DNA of 64,000 nucleotides, from contig NC_071342.1 in assembly GCF_027744825.2 (NCBI RefSeq), positions 14,279,501 through 14,343,500 of the forward strand, written 5' to 3'. The notes beneath the pieces were generated by a model. That model did not search any database and was not told the origin of the DNA. It saw only the letters and a program-made list of their open reading frames with translations. Origin of the DNA: Synchiropus splendidus. Its lineage: Eukaryota; Chordata; Actinopteri; Syngnathiformes; Callionymidae. The position numbers were made by a program, and so were the translations under genes. Every line of letters starts with the position of its first letter. Position 1 is the stretch's first letter. Shown piece after piece: positions 1-13,644 of the stretch.

Positions 1-481
1 CCACAGCCCGGTCAGGACCCACAGGGGTCCAGGGAATACCTCTTTAATGGGTAAATCTAATTCAAGTTTGTCCGGCAAACATTTCTCAATCGCATCACGA
101 CTTTGAGTCCTGTGATGGGGACTTTAATTCAGGACTGCATCACGGACACCAGGACCATTTGTGGGGAAATGATCCAGTTACCATTGAGTTTCATTGGTTA
201 ATGTCCAAAACAGACCATGACCTCCCAGTTGTCCATGCTCAAAAAGTACCTCATCAGTGAGGTATCTAAAGAGGTTTCCTAGCAGCTCTGCGGGGTTCTG
301 CCCAGCGTTTTTCAAGCATGTTGAGAGTTTGACTCCAAATGCTGTTTTTGTCAACATGAAGTGAAGTGTGACTCACTGTCAGTCGATCAGGTAGAGTTAT
401 GGAGGACCGAGATGGACGTGCAATGCACTCTGTCATCTGCCTGCCTCCGCTGAGAAAAAATCCTCCACTGTGGTTCTAGTC

Positions 482-700
482 TCCCAGGGATGACTTAGCT
501 CACCACCACAGCAAGAACTGGAGTGCAGCTAGTCCGGTGAATTTAGAGCTTTTGGCTCAGCTCTTTCATCTGTCTGCGTCAGGCTCCATCTTCGCCTCAC
601 TCCTGAACAACACCTCAAGATACTTAAACTTCTCGCCCTGAGGAAGGATAACTCCTCCAACCTGGACAAGACAGGAATCCAACTTTCCTGATGGTGGAGC
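482..700 (-). mobile_element. Decayed RTE-type LINE fragment
   Basis: On the minus strand, about 598-690 reads VGGVILPQGEKFKYLEVLF followed by FRSEAKMEPDADR and a stop. This resembles the conserved ...FKYLGVLFTSEG... segment near the end of ORF2 in fish RTE-type non-LTR retrotransposons. The similarity continues at DNA level past the stop to about 482. It is short, interrupted and in an itga9 intron or upstream flank, so it is an inert relic. The family name is from memory. Confidence 0.5.
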
Positions 701-1107
701 TCATTTTCATCTACGCTTCATTTTCAGCTACAAATTTTCTCACTCAAACTGCAATGTAATTACACATTCACTGACTCTGCTTTTGGTGTTATCTATATAT
801 GTTATTTAATACATTAGAACTACTGGATTTTGGAATAAGAAGTGGAACGGCAAGATTTTCCTGCCACTGAACATTTATATCCCGAATGTTGACCTTCTGC
901 AGAAATGAAAGATTACCTCGATTATGACCTTTTATTAACAATAAGTTCGCGGAATGTAAAAACATCTGTGCTCCAAGTCAAACACGTGTCACTGGTACTG
1001 CTGTTCGGTAACCCCATGGTGCTTTGGCTCAACCTCAGAAAATATTCCTGATGTTAATATGACAAACTTTTCAACTGGATTCTCTTTTCACTTTCTTTCT
1101 ACTGCAG

Positions 1108-4100
1108 TATCATTTTGCTGTGATTTTTGACACGAGTCAGATCTCCGGGGAAAATGACACGCTGCAGTTTTTGGTGCAGGCAAAGAGGTGAGTCTTTTTT
1201 ATTCTCAGTTTATAGTAATTCACGTTTTCTTTAGATTAAGTTTGTGTTGCAAGAGTGCAGGCACATGGTTTGCAGGGTGATTTTTTCATGTTATTCTGGC
1301 TAAAAAATAATTTCTGAAAGTCATGCTAAGTACTTTTGTTTAGGGATGAAGTGAAATCTCCTCAATGTAAATGTTGTGCTACTAGTTTTTTGTGAGTCGC
1401 GTGTTACGAGAGTAAATGTTGAAGCGGCTCCAAGCTTTCTTCTCTGTTTTCCTCGCAGTGCTAATCCGGAGCACAAACTCTCCGACAACATTCTGGATCT
1501 CTCCATCCCTCTGGTTCACGAGACAGACACCACCATTACTGGGTAAGAACCATGAAAACCAGTAACGTTTTTTTGTTTTGTTTTACTGCCCTACAAACCT
1601 CTCTGCGTTTATAAGTCTCTGCTGCCCATCTGTTGAGGCTGGAAAGAGAAGGGAGGAACGTTGTCAGTGTGGAGCACATCGTCTTATCTCCCACCGCTTT
1701 ATCAGAGCACCGCTTCTCAGGAAAGGGGGAGAGACTTAAAACAGCAAAAGTCCACCATGACATCAGATAAGGCTTTTGTAGCGGCAGTGTTTTACGAGGG
1801 ATGAGCTGGACACATCTGGCAAACATCTCAACTACCAACACACGAGTTTGTCAAAGCTGGTTATAAAGCCTTATTTGCTTTTTCGAACTGGTTCCTTCTC
1901 ATTTTCAAAGACAAGTTGTCAGGCTGCCTCGTGCAAGATACTTGGTTGCACCAAGACTGTCTTTTCTATGTGGAGCCATTTCAAATGAAATCCAAGAAGA
2001 TCAACTAAACACATACAAGCTCAGAGATCCATCATTGAAGCTCTTTTCCACCCTTAAAGTGTGATTACCGCCCTACATTTAAAGTTCTTGGTGTGCAACC
2101 TGACTGTTGTCAAGACTGTGTTGTCAAGCAACGTTTAGCAACCCTAAAACCAGGGGCTCCCAACTTTCTTCACTCTTTAACCCGTGTTAATGCCTGACCC
2201 TATTACAAAAAGATGTCTTATAGTTGACAGTGTTTTTTTTTCTTTTTTCTCTTTTCTTTTCTTTTCTTTTCCATTGGTTTTGTCCTGCACGCAGTAGAGT
2301 ACTTTAGCTTTCTCTCAACAGACAGTGACAGATCCTTCAAAAACATTAAGGTTCCAGATAGTTATCTGGAATACCACCAAAATGTAATCACTCTTCCCTT
2401 GTCTCTTGATCAACATTAACAAAATTAATTGAAATACAGACACAAAAAATGGCAAAAAAAAACAAACCTTCTCATGATGGATCTCTGAGCTTGGAGGTAA
2501 TGAATAATAACCACAATAATAGACTGTGACCAGACATGGTGTGGCTTGTAATGTAAAGGCTGAGCATGGAGTTCATTTGTCTTGTGGAATTCATTACAAA
2601 TTTCGTAATTCATCATTTCAGTGTGGTGACACCGAGCTCCTTCACGTATGGAAACTCTGTCGATGAGTCGCGGTTCATCCTGTTAGATGACATGGAGTGC
2701 CAGTTTCAGCCACTGAATTTAACTTTCCAGGTAAAAATGTGCATTTATCATCCATCATTTTGTCAACCGTGAAAGTTGATGCAGAGTTCTGCTTTTTTTT
2801 GACTTAATTCATAGAGTCCGGTTAAGCTTTTTATCCCCTTTGCTACGCTATACTTTTTAGTGAACTCTATTAAAACATTTGTCACAATGATGTACTTCTT
2901 TAACATGTTTCCTGTTTCCACCTTCCTCACGTTGGTTCCAGGCGATAAATAACGGACCCAGTAGGCTGCCCGGCTCCACTGTGGACATCAGGATCCCCAA
3001 CCGACTGTCTGGCAGCGGAGCCGACATGTTCCAAGTCATAGAAACGCAGGTGGATGTCAGCAGCAGACCTCAATGTTTATCTTCTTTAAATCATCCCGGC
3101 CGGTTCCCTCACCTGTGTGGCCCGAGGGGGTAGCAGCCTATTTAATGATCTGGCCGGTGGCCCACCGCCTCACAGCCACCACACGGGGCAGACAACCTGG
3201 TGTGTGGCGGCTCCGGCCCAGGAAAGAAAAGGTGTTGACGTTGCTACTGAAGCTAGCCTGCCATTTTGTTTCACAACATTTTGCATTTAGATAAAGAAAC
3301 ACAATATTCCCAGCGGGGTTTGATATTTTCTTAACCCTTGCGTTGCTTCTTTCATTTGGGCGGCTCTTGTTAATTGTATTTACTATGAATGGCCAGACTG
3401 GGTGGACTATATCCCACCCTCAATGGCTCCATCTGGAATCACTTACATGGGATCAGACAGCTTGCACGAAATGGGAAAGGGACACCTGCGGAGAGGGCTA
3501 CTGGTCCGTACCATCCCCAGCCTGGACAGATCATAAACGGTGTTAACGCAGCGTCTAGCCGGTGGCACGCCAAACAGTTGCACGCGTAGGTTTTACAGGA
3601 AGATTATCTTACACTATATACAGAGCTTCTGATAAGCTTCATCTCAGCCCCTCGGCATGGAATCACTCTTGATTATTTACTGTGTAAAGTGGATTCACGT
3701 GTGGGATTTTCACTGAATTTTCACGCCTGAGATGGACCTGAGAAAGTGCAGCAGTAAAAGCAGCCATGTCTTCTGGGAGGTAGCAGCGGAGGAGACAGGG
3801 GTACAGCAGATTTCAGGACGGACCGAACCAAGGGGAAGTGCTCCCGGGGGTCGAGGCAGTAAACCAGCCGGCTGTAAATCACTCCATATGGGAAATCTGT
3901 CTGGGAGGGATACCAGCCTCTTGTTGGGTAGAGCTTCCTGTCAGCCTGGGAGACTCAAAACAATGACAGCGTGCACAAAAGATCGTTACATTTATGTGAA
4001 AAACCATGACTTTTCACTTCTATTGTTGTGGAAGCCATTTTGAAGGTCAATATCTGCAGTGTTTTATTACTTAAAGTGCATCTTGAATGAAATGTCTTGA

Positions 4101-7100
4101 TGTATATTTGTTAAATGTGTTTCAAGTGCTTTAAATTCATTGAGTAAATCAAGATTGTCTCACAATTTTGCCCTGAACTTTACTCTTCAGTTTCGCTATT
4201 TATCCATTCAACTGAGCCCTCTTCCTCTGCCCTGCTCCAGGTGGTCGATGGACGAGGAAACTGCACCCCGCACAGGAACCCGACACCCTGCACCATCCCC
4301 CAGGACCGCGAGAGCATCTTCCACTCCATATTTGCCTTCTTCACCAAGTCCGGTCGCAAAGTCTTGGTAAATATACAGCCCTCTCTGCTCTGACATCTCG
4401 CAGGTCACGGACAGTCACCCCGGGAGTCACGCTTGTTTTTTTTAGTCTGTAACATCTGTTTATCACACATCCTCCTCTCATGTACTTCCTGGTCTCTGTT
4501 ATTGTTAACAGGACTGTGACCGACCTGGACGGGCGTGCATGACAATCTCCTGCAGCTTGGGCCCTCAGTTGAAAGAGGAAGCGCTGAGTATAGATGTGAA
4601 ACTGCTGCTCAACACTGAGATTTTGAAGAGGGTAAGAGACCTGTCAGCTCCTTTAAATCACCACCCAGTGGCAGAGTGACAGCGCCGCTGACACCCATCT
4701 CTCTCTCTCTCCACAGGACAGTTCGTCTGTGATCCAGTTTGTGACAAGGGGCAGTATGCAAGTGAACAGCAGGGCAGTGGAGGTTCCCAAAGGCCTGCCA
4801 GAGGACATTTCGGTGAGTATTGGGAACATTTGGTGAGAATGGGCCATGAGAGGTCATACGACTCTGATGGTGCTCTGTAGTCCCATTGGTTGCACTGAGG
4901 TTTTGAATCTTTGTCATTCATGTGTTTGGCTTCTCTAACTTAAAAAAGAACACAGCATGCAATTCTTTACGGAAAAATTATATAATAATATTAATATAAT
5001 TAATTAATATAATATTAATTATAAACGGCATTCAACTGGTGCCATTTTAAAAGAATAAAGACGTGTCTTTTCAAATATGTCAACTCCACAAATACATTTA
5101 TAAATAAATAAAATACATTTCTCCAACATTTTAATCATATTTAACCTCAAAATTTAATTTAATTCATAAAAAAAAAATTCTGGTGCTGGAATCGCAGCAC
5201 CAATCTCTTCCTGGTCTGGGGGTCTGCTTGGTTCTTTATGATTCGTCATGTGAGCTTTCAAGCATAAGAATAGTGGCGTCCGTTGTTTCTCATTCATTTG
5301 CATGGAAGATATGATGTGAAAGAAAGTGTGTAAGTAAATTGACATGTTTTGTAGCAAAAGACATGATAACCAAGCTAATGAAAAGTTATTTTTGTTAAAG
5401 AACAAATTTAAGAAATGCCTCTCAGGTCAGCCACAATGAGTGAGGGTCACGTCATCGATATTCCAGTAGTGCAAACTCAAGGCCTGGGGGCCAAATCTGA
5501 CACGCCAAGTCATTTAATGTGGCCCACGGAGTTTTATAAGCCCATATTTAGGCTTCAATACTAGTATAAAGATAAGATGAAAATTGATCATGAAACTATG
5601 CAAAGCAGAGATTAGGGTTAGGGTCAGGGTCAGGGTTAGTGACCAAATCCAAAAATATCTGAATAAAACATAACAAAACTCTGGCGTAAGGGGAGGGTGA
5701 GTGCGGGCAGGTTGGGTTACGATTCACACAAGAACTCTGCCCGGTAAAATACCAAAATGCCATTGGGTGCCATATGATGGGAGAGCAACTTCTTCCAGAA
5801 TTTAAGAATGAAGAAAAAAGGCTCCAGGGAAAGGGTCATTTTTCTCATGCAGGGAAAAATGGCTGCTGCACGAGCAGCAACACTACTCCCTGCAACACCA
5901 GCAGGTGAGGCAGACGGGTACAAGCTGCAGGTTGTGGTCACTCAGCATATTCAAAAAAGTGTGTGAGGACTGAAACCTGTCGACACAAAACCTGAAAAAG
6001 GAGATTAATTCGCTATCGAGGTGTTGAAATGCGGGAACAGAAAAAAGAAATCCCAATATTAACAGTCGATCACAGTGACAGATGCAGCCTCAAGTGCTTG
6101 CTAACTTTGTTGCCGCAGCCTCTTGTGTTGATGGAAACTTTTTACTGAATTCTGGTGAGAGGAAAATCAGCTGAGGTCCGCCAGGCTCCACTTTTAAAGG
6201 GGATGAGCGGGGGCAACAGCTGGGTCTGCGGGTGCATAGTGGCACTTGGGTTTGTTGTTTCCAGGACCCTCAGCTGTGCTCAAGGACGGACCCCCCTCCA
6301 CTGTTGTTTGCTGACTGATTGAATGGCTCACAGATCAGACGCGGCGATTACCCCGAGTGTCCAGTCTCCTCACCGCAGGATCTGTCAGTGGGTCTAAGGT
6401 GCTGACCGAAGCTCAGCCTCTCCTGACCCTTAACCTCTAAACACGCTCTGAAAATTCAGCCAGGCCGCTCTTTCGGCCCAGCAGGGATGTGATGATGATC
6501 AACACCGTGATGCGGGGGCTGACTTGTGCTCGCCGCTTGTTGTTGCTCCCAGCATGCCCACCGCTCGCCAGCTGCACAGCATCTCAGTGTACACAAACGA
6601 CAAAATCCCTGCCGGTCGCAGCAGCACCATCCAGAGCCGAGCGAACATTCCCTGAATTCTCCGATTGCGGTTCAATTGGGGAAGTCAGAGAGCAGCAGCT
6701 TTCATCCTCTCTGGGGCACGTCAGCGGCGAGGCATGTCTAACAATGCCACAGTTAGATTCCAGGACTCGTGATGGAGCGAAGGCGTTAATGTGGGAAAGT
6801 ATCCGGGCGGGAGATTTGCTTCATTTGAGAGCTAACAGTTGCTGTTTCGTGCCATGCTTGTCATCAAAGAGCCTGAAACATGGCTGCTGGATTCCTTACA
6901 GGTCGGCCCTGCATTCACAGGATGCCATTTCACTGAACTGGCATAACTGGAAGGATTTCACAGCAATTTACACAGCAAAAATGTCTTCGACTTGCAGGTT
7001 AAGTTGTGCGTCCCCGGCCATCGGCTCCCCCCAGGCCTAAAATAAAAGCAGCATCAGTGTTGATACTGAGCTGATCCTTATTTTACTGGTGCAAAGCCGC

Positions 7101-10100
7101 CATAATTCTGCCGAGGCCTCCTAGTGTACACAATGACTGATGTGACTGAGAATCTTCACAGAGCATTTAAATAATCAGAGCAATTTGGCTGGAAATGAAC
7201 TGAGGATCAGGTTCCCGCAAAAGGTCTTGCGCCACGTACGACGGCCAGACTTGTCACATAAACAAGTCTAATAGTAAATGCTAGAAAATCAAATAGTGCT
7301 GCGAGGAGGAACTTTAGACGGATTACATGGTAATGTTAGCACGAGTCAGCAGATTCTCCCTGTGACAGATCGTCCGGCAGGTCAGTCTTGACTCGTGTCA
7401 TGGGAGCGGGCCGAAATAGCCTTTGTTTGTTAAAGAAGAGAACTATTCATCCGGGTTCAGATGCCTCCCTTGGACAAGGTCATCCTCTGGATCTGCTCGG
7501 GTTTGAAAAGAAGAGGGGATGATGGATTATTTCAATAAATACTGGATACTCACTTGCTCTTTTGAAATATTGCTTCCTTTATTGCGATTCTGTTACCTCC
7601 AAAGTGCAAGTCTACAATTGCCTCTATGATATGTCAAGGCAAAGATGTCATAGAAAGGCAGTCTGACCAATTTTACACAATATTATTGCCCTATGTTTAT
7701 TTCAGCTACATGATGTGACATCTTTTTTTTTACTATTTGTAATATCTATATAATAGCACGATTGGACAGCAGGTGGCAATAGCATTTCAGACGTGGATTA
7801 GATCAGGGGTTCTTAAACTTTTTGATCCCACCTTTCCGCAGAATAAATGGACCATGGCCCTTTCAGTAGAACTGATTCATTCTTAATTTCATTTGTCATC
7901 AACAAACATATTTAATCTACTCACTCGTAAACAAACCGAAACCTTGTGATCATCGCAAAGATATTTATTTGTCATCGAAAAGTCCAACCAGCAGCAGAAC
8001 CAGGTGCAAGTCATGTTCATCAAATGTACTAAAGAAAAAAAGAAAAAAATACACTTGATGCAAACTGTTGTGAAAATGGGGAAAACTGAATAACATTCGG
8101 AATAAATAATACATTTTATTTAAACTCGTGTATAAGTGTAAATGAAATTTTTGTCATAAACTGTACCAATTAATTTTCAAAACTGCTTCAACAGGTGTTT
8201 TCATGAACAGTTTTTACTGTTTGGGGGGGTGACGTCACTTTCTTTATCATTTTTTTCTTTACAAGAACTTATCCATAGTTGGTAACTGTCACAGATTTGC
8301 AGTTGTCAAGTCACTTCAGTGACACACTATTGCCACCATACGTGGCTCATGTATTAAAACGGTGCATCTCATGGTCCTCACAGCCCAAAGGTGTAAAACA
8401 AGAAAACTCCCAGCGGCTCTCTAGGAGGCGCTCACGGCCCAAGCATGGGCCTAAAAAAATAATTTTAAAATAAATCAATTACATTTAAAGATGTTGGATG
8501 TTCCATGTTGCATTTTGTGTTTTCCAGTGCAATGTTTCCTTTTCATTTTATTATGTCATGGCACGAGGTTTCTGGCCTGGAGGTGAAGCTTTAGGTTTGG
8601 TGGAGAGACAGGATTAATATGTGTCTTCAGATTATTGGGGAGCACCACAGACATTCCAGTCGACGCCAGCTTTTTATAATTTTTTTTTAATCTTGTGTGA
8701 CCAGTTTAAGCGAGAAGTTGTCTCAGCCCACCATCATAAAACCTTAGTAGCACCAGAATGTAATTATCTGTACCTTATCTGGACCCACTATCAACATTTC
8801 CTGAGACTTTCGTAGAAATCTGTTCATCTGTTTTTTTTGTTATTTTGCGGGCAGAAAAAGCAGATGGTCAAATCACCTCTTTGACACATGAGAAACCAAA
8901 ATAAATAAATAAAAAAATCAGTTGTGTTTGTTGAAAATATTCGTATTTTTGGGCGAAAGGTCGCAGTAGCGCTCAGTCTAGGCATGAGCTTCAGAATGAG
9001 CGAACCAAGTTGCATCACCTCTGCATCCAGTCATGGAAAATAAAATGGGTGTTCCTTGTTTCTCATTGGTTTAAACACAAATATGATTGGATACCGCTGA
9101 TCTCATTTCCTTTCACTCTCTCTAATGTTCGTCATATTTTTAGCATCAGCTGAATCGATTCAACATGGCTGCATTGCATCATGATCTTGACTTCATAAAC
9201 TGTCTGTGTGTGCTTCTCAGCTGATCTTCGAGGCGCTCCACAGCCAGGAGCCGAGGGGCTACGTGGTGGGCTGGATCATCGCCATCAGTCTCTTAGTGGG
9301 GATCCTCATCTTCTTGCTGTTAGCCGTGCTGCTCTGGAAGGTAACATCACTTCCTGTTCGCCTCCACCCGTCCTGTTATTTCTGCAACTTTCGGGTCGAC
9401 AGCTGTGAGGTCACGCTTCTGAGGGCCCTCAATAGCCATGAAAAGGACAAATCTCAGTCTGGACATTAATACACACCACACTGCGGACATGAAAGTAGAA
9501 TCTGAGAGGAAATGTCAATTACTCTGACGTCCAGAGGCCCAGTTAGCACAGAACTCCCTTTCTTTCCCACTGTGAGTCCACTGGGAATACCACGACTAAA
9601 CCCTGGAATGTTAGTCTGGGATACACCCCCCACATGCCCCAAAATCTTTGGATCTTGCCAAAACACACTCCCTGTACAAGGGCGACACATGTCTTGTGTT
9701 GCTGTCTCGAGGAAATGCCTGAGGAGCGCGAAGCTCTGTATCAATAAACCCAAGCGGCAGATAAGTGACTGAAGTGGTGGGGAAACTGCCGAGTCACCAA
9801 TTTTGGCGTAATCCTCAGAGGGGCACACACCTGGAGAGAACATGAATAGAAAGCCTCAGCTGACAAAAGACCGAGGTGTTTCGTGCCCAGAATAAAATTC
9901 AAAACTGTCTCCCGCAGACGTAGTTGTGATGATGGATTTGGAATGTTGGTGTACAAACTTGAGGTTGGCATTCGGCGTCCAGCTGCTGATTTATCTCACC
10001 GATGTTTGTGACTCTGCTCCGTGACAGATGGGCTTCTTTCGCCGGCGCTACAGAGAAATCATCGAGGCTGAGAGGAACAGGAAAGACAGCGATGAAAGCT

Positions 10101-10126
10101 GGGACTGGATGGAAAAGAACCACTGA
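1108..10126 (+). CDS. itga9: Integrin alpha-9, C-terminal part (5' end outside window)
   Basis: This is the alpha subunit of an adhesion receptor that pairs with integrin beta-1 at the cell surface. Nine exons join in frame: 1108-1187, 1459-1542, 2622-2730, 2942-3049, 4241-4366, 4512-4631, 4717-4812, 9221-9340 and 10028-10126. The first seven encode the calf-type beta-sandwich domains of the extracellular leg, with motifs such as ENDTLQF, NNGPSRLPGS and FAFFTKSGRKVLDC. Exon 9221-9340 carries the single membrane helix (GWIIAISLLVGILIFLLLAV). The last exon gives the juxtamembrane GFFRRRY motif and a short cytoplasmic tail ending SWDWMEKNH. The GFFRRRYxEIIEAExNRK tail separates alpha-9 from the related alpha-4 subunit. 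A 4.4-kb intron precedes the membrane exon. Earlier exons lie upstream of the window; I saw no convincing exon in 1-1107. The 3' UTR start is clear but its end is not. Confidence 0.93.
5480..5530. repeat. Terminal fragment of an interspersed DNA repeat
   Basis: The stretch reads AACTCAAGGCCTGGGGGCCA and then a GTGGCCCACG-type segment. This is the terminal signature seen again at the two ends of the element at 25643-25919. Only one end is evident here, so it looks like a solo or decayed terminus of a non-autonomous DNA transposon. Confidence 0.4.
5612..5639 (+). repeat. Short interstitial telomere-like repeat
   Basis: The sequence contains two TTAGGG units followed by two GTCAGGG variants and a further GGGTTAG. 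It is a short degenerate TTAGGG-type array inside an itga9 intron. Confidence 0.6.
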
Positions 10127-13100
10127 GGACGGCGGCAGGGGTCCCGGTGGAGCCCAAGAGATTAGGGATTGGGTCGGGATGGATCCGATAGCAAGCCCAG
10201 CCGCCTCAGTGGCACCTTCAGTCTTCCATATGTGGAAGAGAAGATTATTCTCCATATTTTTGGGGACTCTATATTGCTTTTTGTGCGGCGGGGGTCCAGG
10301 AAACCTCGGAGGTGCCTGAGGACACTCGCTGTGGAATTTGGGCTAATCTCAAAGGAGGGAACTCCCAGCCAGCCTGGTTGACTGTTGAGCGAGACGTGGA
10401 GTGTGTGGCGGACTAGAAAACCCTCAGGGCTGCGTTACATAGCGACTTTATTTTTATACACTTTAAGCCATATTGTTTTCCATTTGAGTCCAGAGGAGGC
10501 ACAGTTATGTTCCTGATATGTTTTCCTAAAAGCACTGATAAGACTGAACTCTCTGCAAAGCTTCACTCTGACGCCAAAGATGTATGATTGGTTTGTATAT
10601 TCAGTCCGTCGTGGGAGTGAGATCGTATCTGTTTCCGAAATTTCGGGCTATCTTTGCTGCACATCTGCCTCCTCTGATGCTCCTATTTCTGAGTCCAACG
10701 AATTAGCATGATTTCCAATCTTCACCTAGAATAAGTTCTTTTGCTGACGTCCAGTTTTATTATTTTGTTTTGGACCCCTGATGGTGCTCTTCATCCAACA
10801 GTGCTCATCAGGCGGAGAAGATCAACCCGCTCAGGATGGTTAATGGCTTCCCCGCTGACTGCATGCATTTCCTTATTATGTTTCTCACGTGGGTTCTTGT
10901 TTTTTGGGGGGGTCATTTACCTTATGCGCTGCTCATTTTTCACCATAGACGCAACTAAAGCATTGTCCCAAAACTCTTCCAAAGTGGAATAACTGCCCTT
11001 AACATTGCTATGCTGTTCACCCAAACCACAGTCTCTCCCGGCGGTGTGGTCCCACCTCTGGCACCAGTTACAGTTTAGAGGTCCTTTCTGGTGTCCAACG
11101 CTGACCTTGTCACCAAAGAGCCAGTTTATAGAAGTAGGCATCAGTTTTCCTTCTTCAGAAATCAAACCCACCACCTCAGACATATCAAGATTAGAAAGTC
11201 ATTGTTTTTGACACAGTTACAGAAGGTTTGTCACTCCTTCTTAAATGCATTGGAATGTTTGAGGGCGTGTTTTGATGGTAACAGTGCTTCTTAAACCCCC
11301 GTGACAAACAAAGATTTAAGCCCTGGATCCTCCTGTCAGAAGTCATCATTGTCCGAGTGACCCTCTCAGCCCATGTGCTCCCCTCCACCACTGCAGGTCT
11401 CTATTAACACTTTATTGGCCGTGTCTTCTGCATTTTCCGCGCCTGCGATTCGAAAGTGCAAATTGTCACTCGAGTTCTTAACGCTGTTATTCACAGTTGA
11501 ACCTTATCACCCTGCAATCACAACGCTTGTCTGATAACACGTTCAAAGTAAAAATAAAAAAAAAAGTTAAGTTTAGTTATTGTTCAGGTGAGCTGCGGGC
11601 TTCTTCACAGTAGCTTTCCAGGTTTAAGTAAAGACAAAGTCCTGGAAAATGAGTTACTATAAGCCAGAGATTGGATTGAGATTTATGTGCAAACTGATCC
11701 AGGCTTCAGCTGAGCAGATTTAATAAGTCATCAGGTGAAATGTTTCAGTAGGAAACATGAGAAGAGGCCAGATGTGATGGAAGTCCAGTCTCGCACGGGG
11801 CCGAGGGGGGTATGAGTAATACCCCGAAATAGGTGGGAATGTGCTACGCTCAATCACATCACATAAACCTGCTCCTCCAGCCTTCTGGGAAAAGCTTGTT
11901 TTCAGTCAGCATGTCTGGTTACAAAGTTCTGACCCTGTTTGAGGCTTTTTTCTGGGCTCCCGCTGAATGTCATGACTTCCGATGAACCAAAACATCCTGA
12001 CAATGTCACTCACTTGTATCCTAGTTAAGCTGCAACCAAATACAAGTATGCTAGTGGATTTTTTTTTTTTAAATAACGCCCACGGTTTTTCAGATTTCTA
12101 AGTGCAATGCCAACGTTTTCCAGACACTTTAACGCTCACTATGATTGCTCTCTTGTGCTGTACGATGTTTGTTGTTTTATCCGATACACTTTATTTGTAA
12201 GCATCAATTCCACTGGCATGATGGCATATACTGTACACCTTCACGTCCCAGTCCCGGTCAGTCAACGCTGACCCTGAATGCAGAGATTATGACACTTGAC
12301 TTGTGTTTTTCATTGATTGTAACTGTGATGGTTATATTTTTCTCGTCGTCACCGGTAATCTCACCATGATTTTTTTTTTTTTTTAGTGTGTGTGTGTGTG
12401 TTCTGAATATACTACTGTCACTGAATATCGTTTCCGTATTACTTTGTTTGATGTCAAAGATGATGTTGCAGTCGTTTGTCTATATGTTGATAAAGTTTAG
12501 AGTGGAACAAAGCAGAACTCACACTGGTCTTTGTTGCCTTGTTGAACTTGGGCGTGTGGTGTTTGGCGCCCCCTACTGGCGATTTCTCAATCATTTCCCA
12601 GGTGTGATTTACATTATTAATTTTTACATTTCAAATTTCTCCGTTTTATCCATCCATCGCTTGTTTCCTTGCTGGTATTGAAAACGTCCTAAATAAGAGT
12701 ATAAAGTAAGAAACGTTCATTCTCCTGAATTAATGTTGTATTTATTTATTCATTTATACTGGGTTTCATTGGTTTCAACATTTATTCATTTATCATAAAT
12801 ATTATTTATCATAAATATTTCATAATAAATAAACATATAACTAATAGTGTGATGAATCGGCGAATGCTGCAACAATGACTATTAATGTTAGTGAAGCATA
12901 GCGTACGAGTTAAACTTTGAATTTAACTGAAGGAATGAAGGTACTGTTTGGGGCAAAACGGAATTATTTGAAATGGGTAAGTACAATGAAAAGGAAACGC
13001 CCCACTTTAAAAGAACACTTTTTCTCTTATAACCACATTCATGGACCTCCATTTGTCTCAGACACTGTCCATTTCTGTGGATGACTTGTTCCTGGAGGTC

Positions 13101-13644
13101 TTGTTTCTACTCACTCATTCTTATTAATTTCAACTTTCAAAACAAATTTCTGTATGTTGACTCGTGTTTAATTGTTAAAAAAATAAATAAATAAAAATAT
13201 TGACAACCTTGCCACCTGAAGTTTGGTACAATGGCATTTTGTTTGAAATCCTGTTAAGTGAAGAAAAAAGCTGTATCTTATCACAAAATAAAGTGAAGTC
13301 AGTATTGTAATACAGGTAAAAATAACTCCTTGGAGTCGAGTCCTTGGTGGCTAAGTACGTGCATCTGAAAAGGCAGCACATCCTTTGGAAAGGTCGGCAC
13401 ATGTCAAGTAGACAAAGAATGTTGGTTCCATTCATTTGGCTTCTCAAACGGTAAGAATCTCAAGTATAAAATCAATCACTTTAAAATAAATGTGCATTTA
13501 AAATTTAAAATGGTGTTAGAAAGGTGCAGGCACACATGGAGCGGTTGCTATGATACACCGACAGAAGGTGCCTGAATTATTAATATCGAAGGCCAACAAG
13601 AGCTTCTGCTGTTGTTGCCTCTCACTTTCCTTTAACCTGTGACC
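10127..13644. other. itga9 3' UTR and intergenic region
   Basis: This 3.5-kb stretch follows the itga9 stop codon and ends at the start codon of the alpha-catenin-like gene. The first part is probably itga9 3' UTR, which is long in other vertebrates, but no single polyadenylation site stands out. It contains a poly-T and TG run at 12367-12400 and A/T-rich tracts near 12740-12840 and 13175-13200. No further coding exon was recognised. Confidence 0.6.
12386..12401 (+). repeat. Short TG microsatellite
   Basis: A run of about seven TG units follows a poly-T stretch between itga9 and the alpha-catenin-like gene. Confidence 0.7.

Larger units (their letters stand above)
4813..9220 (+). other. itga9: Large itga9 intron, no gene seen
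   Basis: This 4.4-kb intron separates the last calf-domain exon from the membrane-helix exon. It holds AT-rich tracts around 4975-5030, a TTAGGG-like patch at 5612-5639, remnants of repetitive DNA near 5480-5530 and 7805-7870, and several chance open frames including one of 183 codons at 6489-7040. None of these shows a recognisable protein family or splice structure. Confidence 0.7.

Noticed and set aside
4979..5030. AT-rich palindrome-like stretch
   Set aside because: On checking it is only approximately symmetric and is explained by low complexity.
6489..7040. 183-codon open frame inside the itga9 intron
   Set aside because: No family signature, no splice context, biased composition and no coding-like pattern; treated as chance.
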